A stretch of 64,000 bases of DNA from Corallococcus sp. CA053C (GTDB lineage: Bacteria > Myxococcota > Myxococcia > Myxococcales > Myxococcaceae), in NCBI RefSeq assembly GCF_003611675.1, contig NZ_RAWA01000004.1, positions 1-64,000 on the forward strand. The letters run 5' to 3'. Each line of letters starts with the position of its first letter. The stretch's first letter is position 1. Made by a program: the position numbers and the translations under genes. The notes beneath the pieces are model-generated. The model was not told the origin of the DNA. It saw only the letters and a list, made by a program, of their open reading frames with translations, and made no database searches. Below, one piece after another: positions 8,537-17,169 of the stretch.

Positions 8537-9175
8537 ATGAAACCATCCGTGAGAGCCAAGAAGCCCAATGCGCCTGCGGCACGCAGCGTGCGCGCCGACG
8601 CCCAGCGCAACCTCGACGCGCTGCTTGAGGCGGCCAAGGCCGTCTTCAGCGTCTCCGGTGTGGATGCGCCCGTGCGTGAGATCGCCGCGCGGGCAGGTGT
8701 CGGTGTCGCGACCGTCTACCGTCACTTCCCGCAGCGCTCCGACCTGGTCGCGGCCGTGTTCCGGCGTGAGGTCGACGCCTGCGCGGCCGCCGCTCCCGCA
8801 CTGGCGCGCGAGCACGAGCCGGGCGAAGCGCTGGCACGGTGGCTGCGGCGATACACCGGTTTCATCGCGACCAAGCGCGGGCTCGCCGCGGCCCTGCACT
8901 CCGGCGACTCGGCTTTCGATGCGCTGCCTGGGTACTTCCAGCAGAACCTCGAGCCCGCCCTTCAATCGCTGCTCGACGCCGCGGTGACAGCCGGTCAGAT
9001 CCGCGACGACGTCAAGCCGGGCGAACTGTTGCGCGCAGTCGCCAACCTCTCCATCGCCACCGACGAGGCCGAAGCGCTCCACAGCCGACGCATGGTGGAC
9101 CTGCTGATCGACGGACTGCGCTACGGCGCACCCGGGGCGGGTCCCGCTCCGAAGGGGCAACGCCGCTCGCGCTGA
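8537..9175 (+). CDS. TetR-family transcriptional repressor
   Basis: A 212 aa TetR-type regulator. A basic N-terminal arm is followed by the helix-turn-helix at about residues 22-68, with the family pattern REIAARAGVGVATVYRHFP. The C-terminal all-helical ligand and dimer domain resembles the SbtR-like group (ALARWLRRYTGFIATKRGLA). The gene faces, tail to tail, the SDR gene 43 bp away. The SDR promoter contains two palindromic sites of the size TetR dimers bind, so this protein is the likely repressor of the SDR gene. The natural ligand cannot be read from the sequence. The start codon has only a weak ribosome site. Confidence 0.9.
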   Translation: MKPSVRAKKPNAPAARSVRADAQRNLDALLEAAKAVFSVSGVDAPVREIAARAGVGVATVYRHFPQRSDLVAAVFRREVDACAAAAPALAREHEPGEALARWLRRYTGFIATKRGLAAALHSGDSAFDALPGYFQQNLEPALQSLLDAAVTAGQIRDDVKPGELLRAVANLSIATDEAEALHSRRMVDLLIDGLRYGAPGAGPAPKGQRRSR

Positions 9176-9218
9176 CCAGCGACGACGAACACGCGCGTCG
9201 CCGCACCAGCGTTCAACC

Positions 9219-10001
9219 TCAGCCCGGCTGCTTCTCCAGGTACGCCCGCACGCCAGCGAACGCGTTCGGCTGCGTATAGACGTCCCCGCGGCCGCTCAGG
9301 GCTGCGTCGCACAGCACATGCGCGACCTCCTCCGCCGTCTGCGTCGCGCCTCCGATGGCGGCGAGGACCTCAGCGGGAAGCTTGCCGCTATCCCCCATGC
9401 GCTGCCCCAGCGCGTTCTGACCGAAGTCGGTCGCGATCCGGCCGGGGTAGACGACCACCACGCGGAGCTGGGGGTGCGAGCCCGCCAGCTCGATGCGGAA
9501 CGCCTCCGAGAGCGACATCATCGCTGCTTTTGACGCAGCGTAGGCAGCGCGCGGAGGGAGCGCGACGCGGCCGAGGAGCGACGACACGTTCACGATCGCG
9601 CCCGTGCCGCGAGCCTGGAGGTGCGGCGTCACGACCTGCATGCCGTAGAGCACCGACTTCAGGTTGTCGCGGATCATCGCGTCGACATCGTCGTCGGTGA
9701 TCTCCAGCAGGGGTCGGCCGATGCCTCGACCCACGTTGTTGATCCAGATGTCGACGCGACCGAACTTCGCGATGGCCTCGTCGAAGATGCGCTGCACGTC
9801 GTCGCGCTTCGTCACGTCGGCGACGACGGCGTGGGCCTGGTTCCCACAGCGACGGGCCACTTCGCCGAGGGGGCCGGCGCGGCGCGCGGCCAGCACGACC
9901 GATGCCCCACGTCGCGCGAGTTCCTCGGCGGCGGCGGCTCCGACACCCCCGCTCGCTCCGGTGACAACAACGACCTTGTCTGAAAAGTCTCGGTTGCTCA
10001 T
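9219..10001 (-). CDS. Short-chain dehydrogenase/reductase (SDR)
   Basis: A 260 aa classical SDR, probably a soluble NAD(P)H-dependent oxidoreductase. The start is ATG 10001 (MSNRDFSDK), with AGGGGAAC just upstream. The cofactor motif TGASGGVG is at residues 14-21, followed by NNVGRG, the catalytic Ser in NVSSLLG and YAASK with the catalytic Tyr and Lys. Length and motif order are standard, and the substrate is unknown. Upstream lie a good sigma-70 promoter and two operators, so expression is probably released by a TetR ligand, perhaps a toxic carbonyl compound or a metabolite of this enzyme. Confidence 0.9.
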   Translation of the reverse strand: MSNRDFSDKVVVVTGASGGVGAAAAEELARRGASVVLAARRAGPLGEVARRCGNQAHAVVADVTKRDDVQRIFDEAIAKFGRVDIWINNVGRGIGRPLLEITDDDVDAMIRDNLKSVLYGMQVVTPHLQARGTGAIVNVSSLLGRVALPPRAAYAASKAAMMSLSEAFRIELAGSHPQLRVVVVYPGRIATDFGQNALGQRMGDSGKLPAEVLAAIGGATQTAEEVAHVLCDAALSGRGDVYTQPNAFAGVRAYLEKQPG

Positions 10002-10020
10002 GAGGTTCCCCTGGCGCATT

Positions 10021-10035
10021 CGGAACAACGTTCCG
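10021..10035. promoter_or_regulatory. Operator 1 upstream of the SDR gene
   Basis: Perfect inverted repeat CGGAAC-AAC-GTTCCG, 12 bp downstream of the -10 box and 19 bp before the SDR start codon. Its centre is 33 bp, about three helical turns, from operator 2. Confidence 0.7.
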
Positions 10036-10047
10036 CTTCCAGTCCAT

Positions 10048-10076
10048 GGAATACGGATCACTGTTCCGTTTGTCAA
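10048..10076 (-). promoter_or_regulatory. Sigma-70 promoter of the SDR gene
   Basis: On the minus strand TTGACA (10076-10071) is separated by exactly 17 bp from TATTCC (10053-10048). The spacer is almost entirely filled by operator 2. Confidence 0.65.
10054..10068. promoter_or_regulatory. Operator 2 inside the SDR promoter spacer
   Basis: CGGATCACTGTTCCG, an imperfect version of operator 1 with one mismatch between arms. It sits between the -35 and -10 boxes, the classic place for repression by a TetR dimer. Confidence 0.65.
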
Positions 10077-10136
10077 GGCAGAGACGCTCACGTGATTGAC
10101 GGCGCTGGAGCGACCCAGGCCGACCGGGCGACGGGC

Positions 10137-10964
10137 TCAGTCCCGCCCGGCAAACCAGTCGTGAAAGCGCTGGGTGGAGGGCGGAACCTGGGCGGCCCGG
10201 CACCAGTCGACGAGGCACAGCTGATACCGGGCAGCGAGGGCCGCGAGCATGCGGGCAACCCTTTCGTGGTTGGCACTGGCGCCAGTTCGATGGAGGCCCA
10301 GCGCGGTGACGTGTCCCGCGTGCTCGGTGCCGTAGAGCCACAGGGCGGAGGACAGTTGGACCGCGAAGCCGCCCGCGACGAGCCCCGCGACACCTCGGAA
10401 CGAAAGGCCGTCCTGCCACGCGGCCGCCTCATCCAGCGCACCCCGGAGGTCCGCGAGCGTGAGTCGCACCCCTTCCAAGGGGGACGGCACGCCCCCGCGA
10501 ATGTGGAGCGCGTCGAATCCGGGACCCTTGCGATGCCCGGTATGGATCCGCTGGATGGCTTCCAGCTCCGCTTCGACGGGGGCCTGAAGCGTGAGCGCCA
10601 CGAACTCCACCTGCCGCCAGTCATCCTCGTGGAGCTCCAGCACCTGCCGGCCCTGCTTCGTGGAACCCTCCGAGGTGGCCGGCAGGTCTCCGTGGATCGT
10701 GGGCAGCGAATAGAGAAGGGCTTTGGGGTCCACCATGGCCACCTTCACCTCCCGCAGCTCGAGCCGCAGGGTGCCCGTCGCCTGGAACTCCCGGGCCGTC
10801 ATGGGCGCGGCGGAGACGACCTCGTAGGACCGGCCGCCCAGTTCGAGCTTCGTCGCGGCCTCGAAGCTCGCGGGGAGATTCTCGACGGGGAGCTTCACCT
10901 CGCCGAGAGGGCGGTTCGTCTCCGCATCGATGAACGAGACCTGGATGGTGGCGTGTCCTGACAT
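10137..10964 (-). CDS. Hypothetical protein, 275 aa
   Basis: I do not recognise a family. The start is ATG 10964 (MSGHATIQVSF). The first 95 residues look like a beta-sandwich (alternating hydrophobic strands such as ATIQVSFIDAE and GTLRLELREVKVAMV). The C-terminal 150 residues are helical and include a small hydrophobic patch (VAGLVAGGFAVQ) and the end LCLVDWCRA. No signal peptide or convincing membrane segment is seen. It stands alone between two oppositely oriented units, so context says little. Codon use matches its neighbours. Confidence 0.6.
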   Translation of the reverse strand: MSGHATIQVSFIDAETNRPLGEVKLPVENLPASFEAATKLELGGRSYEVVSAAPMTAREFQATGTLRLELREVKVAMVDPKALLYSLPTIHGDLPATSEGSTKQGRQVLELHEDDWRQVEFVALTLQAPVEAELEAIQRIHTGHRKGPGFDALHIRGGVPSPLEGVRLTLADLRGALDEAAAWQDGLSFRGVAGLVAGGFAVQLSSALWLYGTEHAGHVTALGLHRTGASANHERVARMLAALAARYQLCLVDWCRAAQVPPSTQRFHDWFAGRD

Positions 10965-11025
10965 CCGCGCAGTCTACGCTGGCGACGGGAGGCCTTGCGC
11001 CGCCAGCAAACGCTAGATTGCGCGC

Positions 11026-11407
11026 ATGGATGGAATCCCACCGTTCAAAGAAGCCTTGGTGCCCTTGCGTGATTCGCTGGCCCGAGACGGGGATCCAACG
11101 CACCTCTCCTGGGTCTTCCGAGAGGACCTTCCTCCGCGGATTGCGATTCGAACGCCGCCTCTGCTGGTTCGGGTCGACGACGGATTGCTACGTCTGGGGG
11201 CCTGAGGATGAGGCCGCTCAACAGGCGATGATGCTGTGGAAGGACAAGGTGAAATACGCCCGTCGCCTCCCGTTCGAAGACGCGGTACAGGTCGAGAGCT
11301 CCGTTGTCTGGGCCTTGAGGAAGCTTCCCACGGTGCTCATGCGCCGGAGAGGCACCTGGCTCGATGGGATTCCGAGCCGACGTGACGCCGAGACGGGCCG
11401 CAAGTGA
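11026..11407 (+). pseudogene. Frameshifted small hypothetical gene
   Basis: From ATG 11026 a frame encodes MDGIPPFKEALVPLRDSL through VRVDDGLLRLG and meets a stop at 11203-11205, just after a G5 run (11196-11200). The next frame then continues EDEAAQQAMMLWKDKVKYA to a stop at 11407. Removing one G would join both halves into a single protein of about 126 residues with even composition and high third-position GC. Either the gene is broken by a +1 slip or the base is a sequencing error. Function unknown. Confidence 0.5.
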
Positions 11408-11691
11408 CCCGGTCGTACGCGCCCCGGGATTGAGTCCGTCCGGCGAGGCTCAAAGCCAGCGTCAGTGTTGGCAGGGACAAGGCAGGGGTTGCCGGGACCC
11501 AAGCATCTGTCTTTTGCCGGCGGAAGAATCCTCACCTGGCGAAATGGCTCATCTCATGAAGCATCGCTGGAGAGGCGTCCACTAACGGACACCGCTGGCC
11601 TCAAAGCCTGTCATGGCCCCACTGAAACAATGTTTATTCAAGAGTGCCCTGGTTCGGCCGGGCAGGGTTCCTCTCCCCCGAAGGAGCTTCA

Positions 11692-11979
11692 ATGAATGCG
11701 CTGAAGAAGTCCCTGATGTCCGTTGCCGCTGCCCTTGCCGTGGCCCCCGCCGCGGCCTTTGCCTATCCGCCGCAGTGCTACGATGTCTGTATCGATGACT
11801 GCAGTGGGCCCTGTTACGAGGGGACCCATCGCACCACGTGTGAGGACGCGGGCTACTGCTTCGCGCCGGCCCCCGGGCCGCAGGTCACGACCGCCTCCGT
11901 TTCGGAGGGGGAGGCCACCGCGCCTGTCTGCAGTGACGCGCACCCGGACGCGGAGCAGACCGCGTCTGTCGAGAGCTGA
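11692..11979 (+). CDS. Small secreted Cys-rich protein
   Basis: 95 aa starting at ATG 11692 with AAGGAG seven bases upstream. Residues 1-22 form a signal peptide (MNALKKSLMSVAAALAVAPA, then AAFA). The mature N-terminus has six Cys within 40 residues (CYDVC, DDC, GPC, TTC, GYC), and a seventh lies in an acidic Thr/Ser tail. This looks like a disulfide-bonded periplasmic or secreted peptide of a kind common in myxobacteria; I cannot assign a function. The gene is monocistronic and faces the phosphatase gene. Confidence 0.6.
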   Translation: MNALKKSLMSVAAALAVAPAAAFAYPPQCYDVCIDDCSGPCYEGTHRTTCEDAGYCFAPAPGPQVTTASVSEGEATAPVCSDAHPDAEQTASVES

Positions 11980-12039
11980 GTCGTCCTGGCTTCCAGCGGG
12001 GCCCGGCATCGCGGCCGGGTCTCGCTTCTCCTTTGCCGC

Positions 12040-12729
12040 CTACTCGCGGACCGTGCGCGGCTGGAGCTCAGCAGCCAGTGCGTCGAGCGCGAGCGCCTGC
12101 GTGGCGGAGAGGCGCACCGCGGGACGTACGCGTTGGATCCAATCCAGGGCCGTCCGCGCGTCCAGTGCCTCCCCTCGCGCGACGAGCAGCGCGGCAGCGA
12201 TCATCCCGGTGCGCCCGTGCCCCTGGGCACAGTGGACGTACACGGTGCCGGTCAGCGTGACCAACTCGCGGAGGACCGGGGCCACGCGCTCCACTGGCAG
12301 CGTCGAGGCATCCAGGATGGGCAGGGAGACGTAACGGCAGGACTGCCGGATCCCCACGGGCTCGGCGAACTCGGAGGTCAGGTCGAGCACGGCTGTGACT
12401 CCGGCGGGGAGCTCGCCCGGCAGCAACCGGCGTCCCAGCCGCAGCCCCGGCACCACTTCATCGTGTGGCCGCTCGCGCGAGAACCGGCGTGCCAGGTGCC
12501 AGGTGGTCCACGTGAGCAGGAGGTAGGGCAGGAGCGCGAGCACCGCACCGGGCCGCATCCGTCCATCCGGCTGTTTCCCGAAGACGCGAGGACCGACGCC
12601 TGCGTAGGCGAGCGCCACGAGGGCGAAGCTCGCCGCGGGCCACAGCAGGAGCCACGCGGCGCCCTGGAGGCGTTGGGCCAGGAAGCCGAGGAGCACCGTC
12701 GCGGCGGTAAAGACAAACGTGTACTTCAT
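12040..12729 (-). CDS. Membrane-anchored dual-specificity protein phosphatase
   Basis: 229 aa with two or three membrane segments in the first 80 residues (FVFTAATVLLGFL, LLLWPAASFALVALAYAGV, AVLALLPYLLLTWTTW), followed by a cytosolic phosphatase domain. The signature HCAQGHGRTG fits the HCx5R P-loop, with the nucleophilic Cys and phosphate-binding Arg, and an upstream general acid is possible in LPILDAS. The family removes phosphate from Tyr and Ser/Thr residues, or sometimes from lipids. It is 16 bp downstream of a same-strand gene and probably cotranscribed with it. Given the abundance of kinases in such genomes a protein substrate is plausible. Confidence 0.85.
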   Translation of the reverse strand: MKYTFVFTAATVLLGFLAQRLQGAAWLLLWPAASFALVALAYAGVGPRVFGKQPDGRMRPGAVLALLPYLLLTWTTWHLARRFSRERPHDEVVPGLRLGRRLLPGELPAGVTAVLDLTSEFAEPVGIRQSCRYVSLPILDASTLPVERVAPVLRELVTLTGTVYVHCAQGHGRTGMIAAALLVARGEALDARTALDWIQRVRPAVRLSATQALALDALAAELQPRTVRE

Positions 12730-12745
12730 CGGGCGGCAGGCCCGG

Positions 12746-13129
12746 TCACGGAAGCGGCCTCAGGTCGGGTTCGACGAACCGGGCCCGCGCAGCGGCTCCG
12801 AAGAGGACCTCGCGTGAGTAGTAATCCTCGAGGAGGTCCTTGCGATGGAACTGGGGGTTGTGTTCGAGGAACTCGGCGAAGTCCTGGCCCGGCCCGGTCT
12901 CCGCCCTCTCGCCGACGAGTCGGGCCCACGCGACCGTCACGGTCTCATGGTACTTCTCCGGCACTCCGAGCTGACGGGTCAGGCGCTGCAGTCCATCGCG
13001 GGCGAACTCGACGGCGGCATCCCTCCCGACCCTGCGGGTGTGGAGGTAGACGACGCGCACATGGTCGAGGTGGGGGAACTCGCTCAGCTCACCTCGTGAG
13101 AAGCGTTCCAGAAGGGTGCTGTCGTTCAT
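12746..13129 (-). CDS. Conserved hypothetical protein, about 127 aa
   Basis: Starts at ATG 13129 (MNDSTLLERF); an upstream in-frame GTG is less likely. The protein is helical and soluble with the pattern HLDHVRVVYLHTRRVG, then LGVPEKYHETVTVAWARLV and EFLEHNPQFHRKDLLEDYYS. The conserved His, Tyr and Glu residues suggest a small metal- or ligand-binding fold, but I know no established function. It lies just upstream of the phosphatase gene on the same strand, so it may share its promoter. Confidence 0.65.
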   Translation of the reverse strand: MNDSTLLERFSRGELSEFPHLDHVRVVYLHTRRVGRDAAVEFARDGLQRLTRQLGVPEKYHETVTVAWARLVGERAETGPGQDFAEFLEHNPQFHRKDLLEDYYSREVLFGAAARARFVEPDLRPLP

Positions 13130-13218
13130 GGCCATCCGAACGTCACGCACGGGCCATCCAGGAGCAAGTCCTTTCCAGCCAACTCCTCCCCGAACGGGTC
13201 CCCCTCAACCTCCCGTGC

Positions 13219-13992
13219 TCAGCACTTGTAGAGGGCGTTCAACGCGATGATATCCGTGCTGGTGAACTCGCCGGTCTCGGTCGCCCGGGGGCAGGAGTTC
13301 ATGATCGAGCCGCCCACCGTGGCCGTGCTCGGCGTCCCGGGGATGAGGATGGCGCCAATGCCCGCGGTGCCTTCGTTCCCGGCGGAGGCGCAGCTGATGT
13401 GAGAGTAGAAGTCCGAGTGACGCAGGCCGAGCGCGTGGCCCAGCTCGTGGGTGATGACGTACTCGGCCATGTCGACGCCGGAGGCCTGCAACCCGGTGCC
13501 GATGTTGATGGTCCCATAGGGACGCCCACCCGAGGGGAACCCGGACGAGCCGCTGATGCCGGGAATGGTCGCCGCGGTGATGTTCGCGCTGCAGCCGGTG
13601 GTCGGTCCCCTCGCCATGGTGAAGCAGAGCCCCAGGGCATTGTAATTCGCGATGGCCAGGTTGAGCCCCTGGCTGAGCACGCTGTAGCTGTTGAACGTGG
13701 CCGTGGGGTTGATGCAGATCTTCGTCACCACGCTGGTGCTGACGAGATTGGTCGTCCGGTACTGCTCCTGGCTCCCCTCGCCGGACTGGAGCATCTCGCG
13801 GGACGCCGTGAGGGACACGTGCGCGTCGTTCCCCACGTACACGGCCTCCTCGACGACCCGGATGTCCTCGGCTCGAAAGCCGGCCTCGACCAGGTTGGAG
13901 ACGATCTCCTCGTTCTCGAGTTGCGGGTCGGTCCCGCAGCCCGCCAGGAACGCGCCACAGCTCACCGCGAGGACTGCCGCTCTCTTGAACAT
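13219..13992 (-). CDS. M57-type metalloprotease lipoprotein, paralogue A
   Basis: 257 aa secreted zinc protease. The signal MFKRAAVLAVSCGAFLAGC ends in a lipobox (LAGC), so it should be lipid-anchored. A propeptide-like region of about 60 residues follows. The catalytic motif HELGHALGLRH fits HExxHxxGxxH, with three zinc ligands and the catalytic Glu, and a Met-turn-like SIMNSC lies downstream. This matches the HEIGH-type M57 family of myxobacteria. It is the last gene of a three-gene unit with 10 and 3 bp gaps, and is similar along its length to the first gene. Secretion and autoprocessing are inferred. Confidence 0.85.
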   Translation of the reverse strand: MFKRAAVLAVSCGAFLAGCGTDPQLENEEIVSNLVEAGFRAEDIRVVEEAVYVGNDAHVSLTASREMLQSGEGSQEQYRTTNLVSTSVVTKICINPTATFNSYSVLSQGLNLAIANYNALGLCFTMARGPTTGCSANITAATIPGISGSSGFPSGGRPYGTINIGTGLQASGVDMAEYVITHELGHALGLRHSDFYSHISCASAGNEGTAGIGAILIPGTPSTATVGGSIMNSCPRATETGEFTSTDIIALNALYKC

Positions 13993-14002
13993 GGGGATTC
14001 CC

Positions 14003-14785
14003 TCAGCGTTCGACGATGTCAGCGGGCTGCAGATACTCGGACGCTTCGACAATCGCATCCACGGTCCAGCCCCGGTTGGACCCTCGGCCGGTTTCGTCGC
14101 AGTCGCCGTCGGTGTGGATGCCCAGCAGGTGTCCCTGGCGGTTCAGCACGCCCGCGCCGGAGCTCCCCACCAGGGTGTCCAGGTCCGAGTAATAGACAAG
14201 CCGATTACAGGAATCCAGGTACCTGCCTTCGGCGACGACCTTGGGCTTTCCCCGGGGGTGCTGGATGATGGCCAGCTGCTCGCTCGCCACGGTTGACAGC
14301 AGCACCGGCGTCACCGCGGGCAGCTTGTCCAGCGTGATGAGCGCATAGTCCGGTTCGAGCGCCTGCTCGATGACCGTGCCCTCGGTGACCAGCGGGTCCC
14401 CGTCAGGCGCGTCCTCGAAGTTGAAGACCAGCAGCACCCGGTCTCCCACGCCGACACAGTGCCCCGCGGTCACCACCACCGGTCCCGCGCTCGCTTCAAT
14501 CAGCGTTCCGGTGCAGCGTCCTTCGATGAGCACGACGGCGTCTTCGCTGACCTGGACGGCGTCCACCAGCGCGCCCTGGTAGCTGTTGACGGGTGTGAAA
14601 TCAGGGGTGGGTCCGCACTGCGACTGGCTGCCCACCTCCGGCACCGTCGGAGTCCCACAGACGGGCGGATCCTCGGGCACCACCGCGGGCACCGTCTTGC
14701 CACAGGCCGCAAGGCCCAGGAGCACGGTGCCCGCGAGGATGCGGCCCCACAGCGTCAGGAATGGAGCTGGGGGCCGGGTTGCCAT
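14003..14785 (-). CDS. Trypsin-like serine protease lipoprotein
   Basis: 260 aa with a signal peptide and lipobox LAAC, so probably lipid-anchored. The chymotrypsin-like triad is visible: His in TAGHC, Asp in DYALI and Ser in GSSGAG; the last departs from GDSGGP but is seen in V8/Glu-endopeptidase-like members. A short Pro-rich linker with two Cys separates the anchor from the domain. It is sandwiched between two M57 metalloproteases on the same strand with gaps of 3 and 10 bp, so the three are surely one operon. It may activate, or be activated by, the metalloproteases. Confidence 0.88.
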   Translation of the reverse strand: MATRPPAPFLTLWGRILAGTVLLGLAACGKTVPAVVPEDPPVCGTPTVPEVGSQSQCGPTPDFTPVNSYQGALVDAVQVSEDAVVLIEGRCTGTLIEASAGPVVVTAGHCVGVGDRVLLVFNFEDAPDGDPLVTEGTVIEQALEPDYALITLDKLPAVTPVLLSTVASEQLAIIQHPRGKPKVVAEGRYLDSCNRLVYYSDLDTLVGSSGAGVLNRQGHLLGIHTDGDCDETGRGSNRGWTVDAIVEASEYLQPADIVER

Positions 14786-14788
14786 GAC

Positions 14789-15559
14789 TTAGTAGATGGT
14801 GGTCAGCGCGGTGCGGTCAGAGCTGGTCCACTCGCCGGACTCGGTCGAACGGAAGCAGGAGTTCATGATCGACCCGCCCACGGTGGCCGTGCTCGGCGTG
14901 CCGGAGATGAGGATGGCGCCCACGGTGGACGGACCCTCGTTGGTGGCCGCGCCGCCGCAGCTGATGGACCGGTTGTAGTAGTCCGAGTGGCGGAAGCCGA
15001 TCGTGTGACCGATCTCGTGGGTGATGACGTGCTCGTTCACGTCAACGCTGTAGCTCTGCAGGTCGGTGCCGATGTTGATGGTGCCGTAGGGGTTGCCGCC
15101 CGAGGGGAAGCCCGACGAGCCGCCGGCGCCCGACGTGATGGTCGCCGTGATGTTCGCGCTGCAGCCCGTGGTGGGGCCACGCGCCATGCTGAAGGTGAGC
15201 CCCAGGCCGTTGTAGTTCGCGATGGCCAGGTCGAGGCCCTGGCTCAGGCGGGTGTAGGTGTTGAACGTGGAGGTGGGGTTGATGCAGATCTTCGTCTTGG
15301 TGGAGCTGACGAGATTCGTCGTGCGGTACTGCTCCTGGGTCCCCTTGTCCGTCTGGAGCATCTCGCGGGACGCCTCGAGCGTCACGAGGGCGTCGCGGCC
15401 CACATAGACGTCACCGTCGACGACCATGATGTCGTTCTCGGGGAAGCCGGCCTCGATCAGGTTGGAGACGATCTCCTGGTTCTCGATCTGCGGGTCGCTA
15501 CCGCAGCCGGACAGCAACGCGCCACAGCTCGCAACCAGGACTGCCGCTTTCTTGAACAT
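14789..15559 (-). CDS. M57-type metalloprotease lipoprotein, paralogue B
   Basis: 256 aa, first gene of the protease operon. Signal and lipobox (LLSGC), then a propeptide-like section starting DPQIENQEIVSNLIEAGF, nearly the same as in paralogue A. The zinc motif is HEIGHTIGFRH. The C-terminus shows SIMNSC, and the protein ends about one helix earlier than paralogue A (TTIY against NALYKC). The two share most of their length, including the Gly/Ser-rich stretch before the active site, so they arose by duplication around the serine protease gene. Its 360 bp upstream region is the likely operon promoter. Confidence 0.85.
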   Translation of the reverse strand: MFKKAAVLVASCGALLSGCGSDPQIENQEIVSNLIEAGFPENDIMVVDGDVYVGRDALVTLEASREMLQTDKGTQEQYRTTNLVSSTKTKICINPTSTFNTYTRLSQGLDLAIANYNGLGLTFSMARGPTTGCSANITATITSGAGGSSGFPSGGNPYGTINIGTDLQSYSVDVNEHVITHEIGHTIGFRHSDYYNRSISCGGAATNEGPSTVGAILISGTPSTATVGGSIMNSCFRSTESGEWTSSDRTALTTIY

Positions 15560-15919
15560 GTCTTTTCTCCACTGAGTCGGGGGATACGCCGCCGCCTGAC
15601 CTTGCCGTCAGCCGCGGTCCGCGTGCCCGGCCACTGAGCAACTGTCGGGCCATCCCGCCCTCCAGAGGGGAATAGCTGGCAATTGTTGAATTAACTGGAG
15701 CCACAACACACCATGCGAAAATGGGAGTCCTGTAAAGGAACGTGACACTCGGAAGTCTAACCTGCTGTCCCGCCAGTGATTTTACCCCCCATGGGCAGAC
15801 ACCCCGATTTCAGGACAGGGGTGTCCTTGAATCGGTCACCCGCTCCGGAGCCGCCATCCGCGATCAACGCGGTGGGCCAGCGGACCCCGTGGATGCACTC
15901 CCGGTGTATCCCTTCCTCC
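15560..15919. other. Intergenic promoter region, divergent
   Basis: 360 bp between the protease operon and a lipoprotein gene. The part at 15670-15730 is much richer in A/T than the rest of the window (for example AATTGTTGAATTAACTGG), which suits divergent promoters, but I see no boxes good enough to name. Confidence 0.4.
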
Positions 15920-17104
15920 ATGCCAATGCGCCACTCCCCCCTCCCCCTCGCCGCGCTGCTGGGCGCGGCCTTGTCGTTCCTCCCTGGCTGCGAGAGCGCG
16001 AAATCGCGGGGCCCCTCTCCTTCGGACACGCAGGTCCAGAAGCCCGCGCCCGTGCAGGACGCTGACGCGTGGAAGCGCGCCCGGGTGGGCGACCGCGTCA
16101 CCTACACCTTCTCCGCGACGCAGGGCACCGAGCCCCGCGGCGGCGGCACCGCGCGCACCGTGGAGGGGCTGCTGACGCTGGAGGTGGTCGCCGTGCAGCA
16201 GCCGTGGGTCTGGGTGCGCGTGGCGTATACGGATGCGGCCGGCAAGCCCCTGGCCCAGACGCGGCTGGCGCAGGACCTGCTCGTCCCCGTGCGCGCGGAC
16301 ACGACGCGCCCCATCGACGTGCCCCACGGGGGCGAGGCCACGGCGGAGCTTCCCTCCAGCGCGGGTCGCACCTGGGAGGCCCTGCGCTACGTGAGCGATC
16401 AGCGCCCCGTGGACGGCCCCCTGCGCACGCGCGTGTATGCCAATACGCCGGGCCCGCTCTACCTCACGCACGGCCTGATTGACGCGAGCACGGAGACGGC
16501 CGGCTTCCACATCCCGGGCGGCTTCAGCCTGAAGCTGCGCGAGTTCCGCGAGGGCTCGGAGGGTGCCAGCGCCCCCGTGCCCGCGCTGGACCGGCCCCTG
16601 GGCGCGGGTGCGTACTACGAGCGGCGCGTGGACGTGGGCCCCGCCCCTGGCGTGCAGCGCGTGTGCTTCGCCGCCGAGCGCGGGTACCTCCTGCGCACCG
16701 AGGGCCCCGTCAACCCCGACACCGACGTCGCCCCCTGCTCCGACTTCTCCGAGGCCGAGCCGGAGGCCCTCGAGGAGGTGTTGATGGGCCTGCCGTGGGA
16801 GGCGCTCGCCTCGGCGCCCGGGCCCTCCGCCGCCGCGCCCGGCACCCGGGGCACCTTCACCGTGCAGGACCGCGCCGTGCCCGCCCTCACCCTCCAGAGC
16901 CGCGAGGACGTGGAGGGCACCCAGCGCGTCTTCGCCGAGACCTACGCGGCCGACCCGTGGACCCCGGCGCTCGTGGGCCTGCCCTACGAGGCGCGCTTCC
17001 AGCCGCTCTCCAGCAGCACCGAGCGTGTGGTGGCCGGAGGCAAGCTCGAGTCCGAGGGTGGCACACGGATTGTGCGATGGGGCGCGTGGATGGGCGCGAA
17101 GTAG
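15920..17104 (+). CDS. Putative lipoprotein, function unknown
   Basis: About 394 aa from ATG 15920 (a second ATG at 15926 is possible). The signal sequence MRHSPLPLAALLGAALSFLP ends in a lipobox PGC. The mature protein is beta-rich, with two similar halves dealing with GDRVTYTFSA and TRGTFTVQDR strands, and ends KLESEGGTRIVRWG. I know no family. It lies 135 bp ahead of the peptide cassette on the same strand, but a promoter-like sequence between them suggests separate expression. Confidence 0.6.
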   Translation: MPMRHSPLPLAALLGAALSFLPGCESAKSRGPSPSDTQVQKPAPVQDADAWKRARVGDRVTYTFSATQGTEPRGGGTARTVEGLLTLEVVAVQQPWVWVRVAYTDAAGKPLAQTRLAQDLLVPVRADTTRPIDVPHGGEATAELPSSAGRTWEALRYVSDQRPVDGPLRTRVYANTPGPLYLTHGLIDASTETAGFHIPGGFSLKLREFREGSEGASAPVPALDRPLGAGAYYERRVDVGPAPGVQRVCFAAERGYLLRTEGPVNPDTDVAPCSDFSEAEPEALEEVLMGLPWEALASAPGPSAAAPGTRGTFTVQDRAVPALTLQSREDVEGTQRVFAETYAADPWTPALVGLPYEARFQPLSSSTERVVAGGKLESEGGTRIVRWGAWMGAK

Positions 17105-17169
17105 CGCCCGCGCTGGCCCGGCAATCTCCAGGGGTTGCCGGGCTTCCTCCATTCCGCCCGGTCACCGGC

